Part shown: piece by piece, positions 1-4,991 of the stretch
Layout: each line of letters opens with the position of its first letter
How positions within the stretch are numbered: the stretch's first letter is position 1
NCBI GenBank assembly: GCA_022566235.1
Contig: JADFJI010000173.1
Coordinates: 1-5,455, forward strand
DNA: 5,455 nucleotides
From: Chloroflexota bacterium
Lineage (GTDB): Bacteria; Chloroflexota; Dehalococcoidia; Plut-88900
Reading direction: 5' to 3'
Translations under genes and position numbers: made by a program
Notes under the pieces: model-generated
What the model was told of the DNA's origin: nothing
Database searches by the model: none
Seen by the model: only the letters and a program-made list of their open reading frames with translations

Positions 1-1
1 G

Positions 2-595
2 GGCGCAGGTGTGGTGGGCTCAACTGCAGCCCAGATCGCACTGGGCATAGGCGCTCACGTCACGCTGATAGACAAAAATTTGTCCAGGCTCCGCCAGTTG
101 AGCCAGGTGCTGTGGGGCAACCTGGAGACCACCGCATCGAGCCAGGAAACCGTGGGCCTCGCCCTGGAAGACGCCGACCTGGTCATCGGTGCGGTACTGC
201 TGCCAGGGGCCAAGGCCCCAAGGGTGGTGACCCGGGAGATGGTAGGACGAATGACGCCTGGGGCCGTGATCGTAGATGTCTCCATAGATCAGGGCGGCTG
301 TTTAGAGACCTCACGACCCACAACCCACAGCGACCCGGTATACGAAGTCGATGGCGTCATCCATTACTGCGTAACAAACATACCCGGGTCTGTTTCCCGT
401 ACCGCCACCGAAGCCCTATGCAACGCCACCCTGCCCTATATCGAGAAGCTGGCTGAGGTCGGCGTCGTCGAAGCGATGCTGCAAGACGAGACCCTGGCCA
501 AGGGCCTGAACACCTTCCGGGGGCAGATGGTCAACCAGACCGTGGGTAAGGCTTTGGGCAAAACAGCCGTCGGCCTGGAGTGTCTATCCGCCTAG
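2..595 (+). CDS. ald: Alanine dehydrogenase, C-terminal part (5' end outside window)
   Basis: Alanine dehydrogenase catalyses reversible NAD-dependent oxidative deamination of L-alanine to pyruvate and ammonium in the cytoplasm. The frame is open from base 2, giving 197 visible residues; the family is about 370 long, so the N-terminal substrate-binding half lies off the window. Counting from the first full codon, residues 1-6 (GAGVVG) are the Rossmann dinucleotide loop and Asp24 in TLIDKN is the expected NAD-ribose contact. Then come IGAVLLPGAKAP (62-73), VDVSIDQGG (91-99, containing the family's catalytic Asp in IDQGG), RPTTHSDPVY (105-114) and HYCVTNIPG (121-129), all nearly invariant Ald blocks. 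The C-terminal GLN...G (168-174) also fits. A GTG at 11 is only an internal Val codon, not a start. The last codons and stop lie in a direct repeat duplicated at 2966-3020. The family assignment is firm; whether it works catabolically or in ammonium assimilation cannot be seen. Confidence 0.95.
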   Translation, partial: GAGVVGSTAAQIALGIGAHVTLIDKNLSRLRQLSQVLWGNLETTASSQETVGLALEDADLVIGAVLLPGAKAPRVVTREMVGRMTPGAVIVDVSIDQGGCLETSRPTTHSDPVYEVDGVIHYCVTNIPGSVSRTATEALCNATLPYIEKLAEVGVVEAMLQDETLAKGLNTFRGQMVNQTVGKALGKTAVGLECLSA

Positions 596-618
596 GCAAG
601 GGAGCATCCGAGCGGGCA
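564..618 (+). repeat. 55-bp direct repeat, copy 1 (ald 3' end)
   Basis: This copy covers the last nine sense codons of ald (AVGLECLSA), its TAG stop (593-595) and 23 bp beyond. It matches 2966-3020 in the same orientation at 50 of 55 positions. The five differences (580, 581, 589, 599, 609) are all transitions, and two of the three in coding sequence are silent (GAG/GAA, TCC/TCT). Similarity stops abruptly on both sides. The two copies bracket the M20 and ureohydrolase genes. Confidence 0.9.
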
Positions 619-711
619 AGATGAATAGGCGGCCCCATGATGGCGGGCTGATACACCGGTAAACGTAGGATAATGCCCGAGCGGTAGCGACACAAAGGGA
701 GTCGTTTAAGC

Positions 712-1827
712 ATGGATGTCGTCGAATCCATCGCCAGCAAGCTGATCAGCCTGGACTCCCAGAGCCACGTCAGCAACGCCTCGGTAGCCGATTTTGTTGC
801 CGAATTTCTCGATCCGCTAGCAAACCGTATAGAGCAGATCAAATACACGGACTCTGGTGGGCAGCGGAAGATCTCCCTGGTCGTCCAGCTCGGCAATGGT
901 AAAGGGGGGCTGGCGCTCTCGGCGCACATGGATACAGTGCCAGGCCTTGCATGGAATTCGAACCCCTTCGAAACCAGGATCGAGGACGGGAGGTTGTTCG
1001 GGCTTGGGGCGTGCGACATGAAGGGCGCCCTGGCGTGTACGCTGGTGGTTGCGGGAGTGTATTCCACTTTGAATGCCCGCAAACCGTTGACCCTGATCTA
1101 CACCACGGATGAGGAGACCGATACGGAGGGGGCGCGCAAGATCGTGGAAGAATCGGAGGTGCTGAACTCGGTCGGTCCGGAGTACTGTATAGTCACCGAG
1201 CCGACGGACTTGCAGGTGGTCAACGCCCACAAAGCCGCCATCACCTTCAGCGCCACGTCGAAGGGCAGGGCGGCACACAGCTCCAGTGGCAAAGGAGTTA
1301 ACGCCAACATCAGGATGATTCCCTTTATCAACGATATGGGGCAGATCCATAAGGAGCTGATGGAGGACGAGGCGTATTGGGACCCCGATTTCGAACCGCC
1401 GTTCCCAGACTGGAACATCGTCATCGATAACTACGGGACCGCGGCCAACGTAACCGTGCCAACCAGCACCTGTCGGGTGAACTTCCGGTACACCCGCATG
1501 CTGAACCCCGATCAGGTCATGAAGAGGGTGAAGGATTCGGCCAATGCCAATGGGTTGACGCTGGACTACTGGAGCAGCGGTGCCCCGCTCTACACGCCTC
1601 CGGACTCGGCTTTGGTCCAGTTGGCCCTGGAGATAGTGAACCAGCAAGCTCCCCGGTCAGCTCCATATCGAACTGATGCGTGTATTCTCAGTGCCATCGT
1701 TCCGTGTATAGTGCTTGGGCCGGGAAGCGTTCAGCAGGCCCACACGGTTAACGAATGGGTTAGCGTGGAGCAGCTACACCAGGGCGTGGACCTCTATTTG
1801 AAATTCGTACAGGCCGTTTGTCAGTAG
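712..1827 (+). CDS. M20-family metallo-deacylase/peptidase, ArgE/DapE type
   Basis: A cytoplasmic, probably di-zinc, amidohydrolase of 371 residues, the usual length for ArgE or DapE. Metal and catalytic positions are all present. His72 and Asp74 lie in SAHMDTVP, bridging Asp102 in GLGACDMKG, the general base Glu134 with Glu135 in TTDEE, Glu163 in VTEPT, and His344 in QQAHTVNE. The insert (dimerisation) domain spans roughly residues 172-285 and carries GRAAHSS with His189, which contributes to the active site across the dimer in this family. The C-terminal LGPGS..QAH..NE pattern resembles acetylornithine deacetylase more than DapE, but substrate cannot be fixed from motifs; an N-acyl amino acid or dipeptide is plausible. 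ATG 712 is preceded by AGGGAG (696-701) with 10-nt spacing. The gene follows ald after 116 bp and lies 29 bp ahead of the ureohydrolase gene, so those two probably share a transcript. There is no signal peptide. Confidence 0.9.
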   Translation: MDVVESIASKLISLDSQSHVSNASVADFVAEFLDPLANRIEQIKYTDSGGQRKISLVVQLGNGKGGLALSAHMDTVPGLAWNSNPFETRIEDGRLFGLGACDMKGALACTLVVAGVYSTLNARKPLTLIYTTDEETDTEGARKIVEESEVLNSVGPEYCIVTEPTDLQVVNAHKAAITFSATSKGRAAHSSSGKGVNANIRMIPFINDMGQIHKELMEDEAYWDPDFEPPFPDWNIVIDNYGTAANVTVPTSTCRVNFRYTRMLNPDQVMKRVKDSANANGLTLDYWSSGAPLYTPPDSALVQLALEIVNQQAPRSAPYRTDACILSAIVPCIVLGPGSVQQAHTVNEWVSVEQLHQGVDLYLKFVQAVCQ

Positions 1828-1841
1828 ATGTAAGTCAGGCC

Positions 1842-1850
1842 GAGGGGAGG
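1842..1850 (+). promoter_or_regulatory. Shine-Dalgarno site that fixes the ureohydrolase start at GTG 1857
   Basis: GAGGGGAGG ends 6 nt before the in-frame GTG at 1857. The upstream TTG at 1818 would overlap the M20 gene and has no such site in front, while ATG 1866 lies 15 nt from the site, too far. GTG 1857 is therefore preferred. Confidence 0.7.
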
Positions 1851-1856
1851 CTTACC

Positions 1857-2957
1857 GTGTGTTCGATGAGATATCCCAGCTGGGAAGAGTTTATTGCCGA
1901 TTGGGAGGAGTTCATTAAGGGAAGCTTTGGGGATAGGCCTATGTTCCCCACCCTGGCTCCCGAGACCCCTACATTCATGAGCATGCCGGAAGCTAAATCT
2001 CCTGAGGACCTGGAGGGGGCGGACGCGGTCATTATCGGAGCGCCCTATGTGGCCACTACTAAAGAGACATATGCGGGAGTCGATCGGAATGAGTGGCTAT
2101 CTGCTCCCAAGCGCGTCCGCCAGCAGTCCGCCCGTTACCAGTCGGGTTATATTCAGGAGTTTGGTCTGGATGTGTTCGACCATCTGAAGGTCGTCGACTA
2201 CGGCGATGCCCCCATCCCAGCCGAAGTCATGAGGGACCAATCAGCCGAGAACATCTTGAAAGCCCAGGCCGCCGTCGAGTTGAAGGTGGGTCACGTCCTG
2301 GACGCGGGTGCCATACCAATTGTCATCGGACAGAACTCGCCCTGTGGCTCCTATGCCATTGCCAAGCCTATAGCCGAACGGACAAACGGCCCGGTGGGTT
2401 GTATCAGCCTGGATACCCACTGGGACATTCAACCCATCGACTTTCTTTCAAAGGATCCCAGAATCGCCGGCTCGGCTAGCTGGAAGCACAAGATGTACGA
2501 GTTCCACGAGAACATGCATCCGCAGCACCTGGTGGAGATAGGGGAACGGGGGATGCTGGAGAAGAAGGAGTTGGTCGAGTCGTACATCGATCAGGGCGCT
2601 CGTTTCATCTCCTCCTGGGAGGTGCGAGATGGGCTAGGCATGAAGGGCGTAGCCCGCGAGTTGGACCGAGCTTACGACGGCACGAAAGCGGTCTACGTTC
2701 ACTTCGATATGGATGTAATGGGCGGCGCAGGGCCGGCTCCCGGCGACATTCTGGGCGAGGCGGTGGAGCCCATTGGGCTGAGTGACTTCGAGATTATAAA
2801 GATAGCCAACGAGGTGGGGAAGCGGGGGGTTACCGGGATGTCATTCATCTGCATCCCGCCCGGGTCAGCGGTGGTCTACCGGGTGATTGTCTACGTCATC
2901 ATGTACATGCTAGCCGGGGTGGTGATGGGTAGGCAATCGGGAACGTCGTTGCTATAG
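1857..2957 (+). CDS. Divergent ureohydrolase (arginase/agmatinase fold) with altered active site
   Basis: From GTG 1857 the protein has 366 residues, longer than typical arginases or agmatinases (about 300), mainly through an N-terminal extension of about 55 residues rich in Trp, Glu and Phe. The first core strand is ADAVIIGAPY (56-65), followed by an R/P segment (APKRVRQQS, 83-91). Metal motif DxHxD is intact as Asp186, His188 and Asp190 (SLDTHWD). FDMD (283-286) supplies the two Asp of the second motif, but the usual trailing DP is GG. The normal GGDHS motif, which gives the first His ligand, reads GQNSPCGS (158-165). The late Glu that binds the guanidinium group appears replaced in MSFICIPPGS (328-337). 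The C-terminus is hydrophobic. The fold is clear; urea release from arginine or agmatine is doubtful. It could be a mono-metal enzyme, a hydrolase for another amidine-like substrate, or non-catalytic. It follows the M20 gene by 29 bp and probably shares its transcript. Confidence 0.8.
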   Translation: MCSMRYPSWEEFIADWEEFIKGSFGDRPMFPTLAPETPTFMSMPEAKSPEDLEGADAVIIGAPYVATTKETYAGVDRNEWLSAPKRVRQQSARYQSGYIQEFGLDVFDHLKVVDYGDAPIPAEVMRDQSAENILKAQAAVELKVGHVLDAGAIPIVIGQNSPCGSYAIAKPIAERTNGPVGCISLDTHWDIQPIDFLSKDPRIAGSASWKHKMYEFHENMHPQHLVEIGERGMLEKKELVESYIDQGARFISSWEVRDGLGMKGVARELDRAYDGTKAVYVHFDMDVMGGAGPAPGDILGEAVEPIGLSDFEIIKIANEVGKRGVTGMSFICIPPGSAVVYRVIVYVIMYMLAGVVMGRQSGTSLL

Positions 2958-2965
2958 GATAATCT

Positions 2966-3020
2966 CAGCCGTCGGCCTGGAACGTCTATCTGCCTAGGCA
3001 GGGGAGCATCTGAGCGGGCA
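2966..3020 (+). repeat. 55-bp direct repeat, copy 2 (detached ald-like gene end)
   Basis: This is the second copy of 564-618, starting 8 bp after the ureohydrolase stop codon. Read in the matching frame (from 2968) it still encodes AVGLERLSA followed by TAG (2995-2997), so it looks like the orphaned last codons of an ald gene rather than random sequence. Relative to copy 1 it has one amino-acid change (Cys to Arg) and two silent changes. No further ald sequence precedes it, because the bases upstream belong to the ureohydrolase gene. Confidence 0.9.
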
Positions 3021-3161
3021 GTCGTAACCTGGTCCGATACTCCCTGGGCCCTTTAGCTTGCCCCTAAATTATAAAGCTGCCACTTATTCTCAACATTCAC
3101 ATTAAGGGGCGGTCAGAAGGATTTCAATCCCTCAAGCAGGCTGATGAATTATGGGGTGTGC

Positions 3162-3231
3162 AGTCCCGACTCGTCGGGATTGCCGGGAGTTTGATCCCGA
3201 CTTGCCCCGAGTATCGGGACTTGTCGGGACT
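3162..3231. repeat. 70-nt palindrome-rich element able to form a three-way fold
   Basis: Four TCCCGA/TCGGGA-type words are arranged so that the ends pair perfectly over 9 bp (3162-3170 with 3223-3231). Inside that closing stem, GTCGGGAT (3173-3180) pairs with ATCCCGAC (3194-3201) over a 13-nt loop, and CCCGA (3206-3210) pairs with TCGGG (3214-3218) over a 3-nt loop. Alternative pairings also exist, for example TCCCGA 3164-3169 with TCGGGA 3174-3179. It may be a dispersed intergenic repeat (REP/MITE-like) or a structured RNA; neither is recognised by name. Confidence 0.6.
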
Positions 3232-3235
3232 CAAA

Positions 3236-3241
3236 TATAAT
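3236..3241 (+). promoter_or_regulatory. Possible -10 box for the GatC-like/amidase operon
   Basis: A perfect TATAAT lies 85 bp before the ATG at 3327 in a short A+T-rich island (CAAATATAATTTC). No recognisable -35 hexamer sits at 16-18 bp; that position falls inside the palindromic element. It is the best promoter candidate in the gap but unproven. Confidence 0.35.
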
Positions 3242-3246
3242 TTCTT

Positions 3247-3270
3247 CCCCCTTCCTGGTCAGGAAGGGGG
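3247..3270. repeat. Perfect 10-bp inverted repeat (hairpin) in the amidase operon leader
   Basis: CCCCCTTCCT (3247-3256), a GGTC loop (3257-3260) and AGGAAGGGGG (3261-3270) form an uninterrupted stem. No U-tract follows on either strand, so it is not a standard intrinsic terminator. If transcription begins from the TATAAT at 3236, the hairpin would lie at the extreme 5' end of the mRNA. Its left arm can also pair with the purine-rich bases 3310-3316 before the GatC-like start. Confidence 0.65.
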
Positions 3271-3326
3271 CCAGGGGGATGGTCGAAAGGCTTTTTAAGC
3301 ACCCTGCTAGAAGGGGATGAGGGTTA

Positions 3327-3512
3327 ATGGTGACCAATCAAGAATTGAGACTGCTGTTCGAGAGGGCCGGCCTGTCCCCAAGCCAGGAGCACCTGGACCT
3401 GGTCTCGCCCGTTTTTCAAGGTTTCCTGGAGCAGCTGGAGGCCCTTCACTCCCTGGACCTGGAGGGGGAAGAGGTGCAGGGCGGGTTCATGCCCCAGGAC
3501 CCGGAGGGGTAG
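3327..3512 (+). CDS. GatC/AtzG-like small amidase subunit
   Basis: A 61-residue acidic helical protein. It begins with a short helix (NQELRLLFERAGL, 4-16), then a second helix with a Leu/Phe heptad-like pattern (about residues 20-42, containing FLEQLEALHSLDLEG), and ends in an extended GGFMPQDPEG tail. This two-helix-plus-strap layout is that of GatC and of the small AtzG-type partners encoded directly before amidase-signature enzymes, where the strap wraps the large subunit. GatC itself is usually 90-100 residues, so this is short and more AtzG-like. ATG 3327 has GAGGG 3 nt upstream and AAGGGG (3311-3316) 10 nt upstream. The stop lies 6 bp before the amidase ATG, so the two are very likely co-translated. 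Sequence alone is weak; context carries much of the assignment. Confidence 0.65.
   Translation: MVTNQELRLLFERAGLSPSQEHLDLVSPVFQGFLEQLEALHSLDLEGEEVQGGFMPQDPEG
3503..3509 (+). promoter_or_regulatory. Shine-Dalgarno site of the amidase, inside the end of the upstream gene
   Basis: GGAGGGG lies in the last codons of the GatC-like gene and ends 9 nt before ATG 3519. Its position suggests translational coupling of the two subunits. A second GGGAGGG abuts the ATG and is too close to serve. Confidence 0.6.
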
Positions 3513-3518
3513 GGAGGG

Positions 3519-4991
3519 ATGCCCACAGGAACCGAAGGGAAGGAGCTGTATTACCTCACCATCGAGGAGGCAGGCCGGCTCCTCCGGCGCAAAGAGCTCT
3601 CCCCCGTGGATCTGACTCAAGCCTACCTGGACCGCATACAGGCCGTCGACGGCCAGGTGCACAGCTACTTGACCCTTCTGCCTGAATCGGCCCTGGCAGA
3701 GGCCCGACGCGTCGAGGGGGAGATCATCGCCGGAAACTACCGGGGCCCTCTCCACGGGATACCCATCGGGCTCAAAGACCTCTTCGACACCGAAGGGGTG
3801 CCCACAACAGGTGGGTCCAGGGTCTTCCAGGACCGGGTGCCCTCCAGAGACGCCACCGTAGTGGCGAAGCTGAAGCAGGCGGGCTCGATCCTCCTGGGGA
3901 AGCTTACGATGAGCGAGCTGGCCATGACGGGGCCGGCGGGCATAGGCGAGGAGGCCCGCAATCCCTGGAACGTGGACCACATTCCGGGAAGCTCCAGCAG
4001 CGGCTCGGGCGTAGCCGTGGCCGCGGGTCTGTGCGCCGGGGCCCTGGGGTCCGACACCGGGGGCTCAGTCCGGTTCCCCGCATCCCTCAACGGCATCGTC
4101 GGTCTGCTCCCCACGTATGGACGGGTCAGCAGGTACGGGGGCATACCCCTGAGCTGGTCCCTGGACCACTTCGGGCCCATGACCCGAACGGTCGAAGACG
4201 CGGCCCTGATGCTCAAGATCATAGCCGGCCACGATCCGTTAGACCCCACATCCAGCGCCGCCCCTGTCCCCGACTACCGGAGGGCCCTCACTGGGGATAT
4301 CAAGGGCCTGACTATCGGGGTCTTGGCCAGCTTCTACTCCCAGTACGGACAGAGCGTCCACCCCGAGACCACAGCCGCGGTCGAGCAGGCTGTGAAAGAC
4401 CTGGAGGAGATGGGGGCGCGGGTGGAAGAAGTGGAGATCCCGCACCTGGAGTACGCCAGCATCGCCGGGGTGGTCATCTATCTGACCGAGGGATTCGCTT
4501 GCTATCGAGAGGTCCTACGGACTCGGGCCGATGACCTTGGCGATATCATTCTAAGGTACCTCTACACAGGGGGGCTGTTCACCGGGGCCGACTACGTCCA
4601 GGCCCAGCGCGTGAGAGGCCTTCTCAAACGGGAGGTAGCCCAGGTCTTAAAGCGGGTCGACCTGATAGCCGCGCCCGCAACCACGGGCCCCGCCACGGCC
4701 TTCAAGGACTTCGACCCCCTGGTCCTTCTGGACGCCCGTCGAGCGGCGGCGTCCAACGTGTTCAACCTGGTGGGGTCTCCTGCCATCTCGGTTCCATGCG
4801 GATTCAGCGAGGCCGGGCTTCCCATAGGCCTGCAGTTGGCGGGTAGGCCGCTAGACGAAGCGACGGTGTTGAAGGTCGCCTACGCATACCAGCAGCGAAG
4901 GCCCTTCTTCAAGAAGCACCCCCCCCCCTCTAAAAACTGGGCCGGGCCCACCCCTTGGGACACCGCTAAACAGAGGGATCAGGACTCGTGA
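3519..4991 (+). CDS. Amidase-signature family hydrolase (GatA/AtzE-like)
   Basis: A 490-residue C-N hydrolase with the Ser-cisSer-Lys triad: Lys86 in GIPIGLKDLFD, cis-Ser159 in PGSSSSGSG (156-164) and nucleophile Ser183 in GSDTGGSVRFPA (177-188). The 24-residue spacing of the two serines matches the family. LPTYGRVSRYG (197-207) and SLDHFGPMTRTVEDAA (214-229) are GatA-like. The signature is PGSSSSGS rather than the common PGGSSGGS, with two Gly changed to Ser. With the small subunit just upstream and no GatB or GatA-type partner genes in view, a catabolic AtzE/AtzG-like heteromer is more likely than tRNA amidotransferase; the substrate amide is unknown. The C-terminal about 20 residues follow a run of ten C (4919-4928) and look unlike the family; with one extra C the protein would end HPPPL at a TAA. 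As read, the gene overlaps the convergent ROK gene by 13 bp. Confidence 0.92.
   Translation: MPTGTEGKELYYLTIEEAGRLLRRKELSPVDLTQAYLDRIQAVDGQVHSYLTLLPESALAEARRVEGEIIAGNYRGPLHGIPIGLKDLFDTEGVPTTGGSRVFQDRVPSRDATVVAKLKQAGSILLGKLTMSELAMTGPAGIGEEARNPWNVDHIPGSSSSGSGVAVAAGLCAGALGSDTGGSVRFPASLNGIVGLLPTYGRVSRYGGIPLSWSLDHFGPMTRTVEDAALMLKIIAGHDPLDPTSSAAPVPDYRRALTGDIKGLTIGVLASFYSQYGQSVHPETTAAVEQAVKDLEEMGARVEEVEIPHLEYASIAGVVIYLTEGFACYREVLRTRADDLGDIILRYLYTGGLFTGADYVQAQRVRGLLKREVAQVLKRVDLIAAPATTGPATAFKDFDPLVLLDARRAAASNVFNLVGSPAISVPCGFSEAGLPIGLQLAGRPLDEATVLKVAYAYQQRRPFFKKHPPPSKNWAGPTPWDTAKQRDQDS
4919..4928 (+). other. C10 homopolymer near the amidase 3' end
   Basis: Ten consecutive C encode part of His-Pro-Pro-Pro. 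An eleventh C would place TAA two codons later, giving a KKHPPPL end; one fewer C opens a long arginine- and proline-rich frame. It is either a likely indel site in the sequence or a natural slippage tract. Confidence 0.7.

Larger units (their letters stand above)
2958..3326. other. 369-bp intergenic region with repeats and leader signals
   Basis: No credible gene is visible. From left to right it holds direct-repeat copy 2 (2966-3020) and an A+T-richer stretch (3060-3160) with a weak GCCCCT/AGGGGC inverted pair (3060-3065 and 3105-3110). It then has a palindrome-rich 70-nt element (3162-3231), a TATAAT box (3236-3241), a perfect hairpin (3247-3270), a T5 run (3292-3296) and the ribosome-binding region of the next gene (3311-3323). 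No convincing intrinsic terminator follows the ureohydrolase gene. Confidence 0.8.

Noticed and set aside
621..662. A 13-codon ATG open frame between ald and the M20 gene
   Set aside because: It is too short, has no suitably placed ribosome-binding site and has no recognisable leader-peptide or attenuator structure.
648..674. Possible promoter before the M20 gene (CTGATA, 15 bp, GATAAT)
   Set aside because: The spacer is short and the -35 box is only 4/6; the same TAGGATAAT 9-mer occurs at 2955-2963 across the ureohydrolase stop codon, so it is probably chance.
531..1082. A 183-codon minus-strand open frame spanning the ald end and the M20 start
   Set aside because: It overlaps two well-supported plus-strand genes and shows no domain-like sequence or good ribosome-binding site.
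817..1647. A 276-codon minus-strand open frame opposite the M20 gene
   Set aside because: It is rich in Arg, Gly, His and Val, has no recognisable motif, and lies entirely antisense to a gene with complete catalytic motifs; long antisense frames are common in GC-rich coding DNA.
1818..1856. TTG 1818 as the ureohydrolase start
   Set aside because: It overlaps the M20 gene and lacks an SD site, while GTG 1857 has GAGGGGAGG at 6-nt spacing.
2870..2940. C-terminal membrane helix in the ureohydrolase homologue
   Set aside because: The hydrophobic stretch is interrupted by Arg and aligns with the normal last helix of the fold, so it is more likely buried than membrane-spanning.
3060..3110. GCCCCT...AGGGGC inverted pair as a terminator after the ureohydrolase gene
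   Set aside because: Only 6 bp pair across a loop of about 39 nt and no U-run follows.
3119..3130. GGATTTCAATCC as a CRISPR repeat fragment
   Set aside because: It resembles part of some CRISPR repeats but occurs once, with no spacer-repeat periodicity and no cas genes.
4031..4534. A 167-codon plus-strand frame inside the amidase gene
   Set aside because: The translation is Arg/Gly/Pro-rich low-complexity sequence typical of an out-of-frame shadow of a GC-rich gene.
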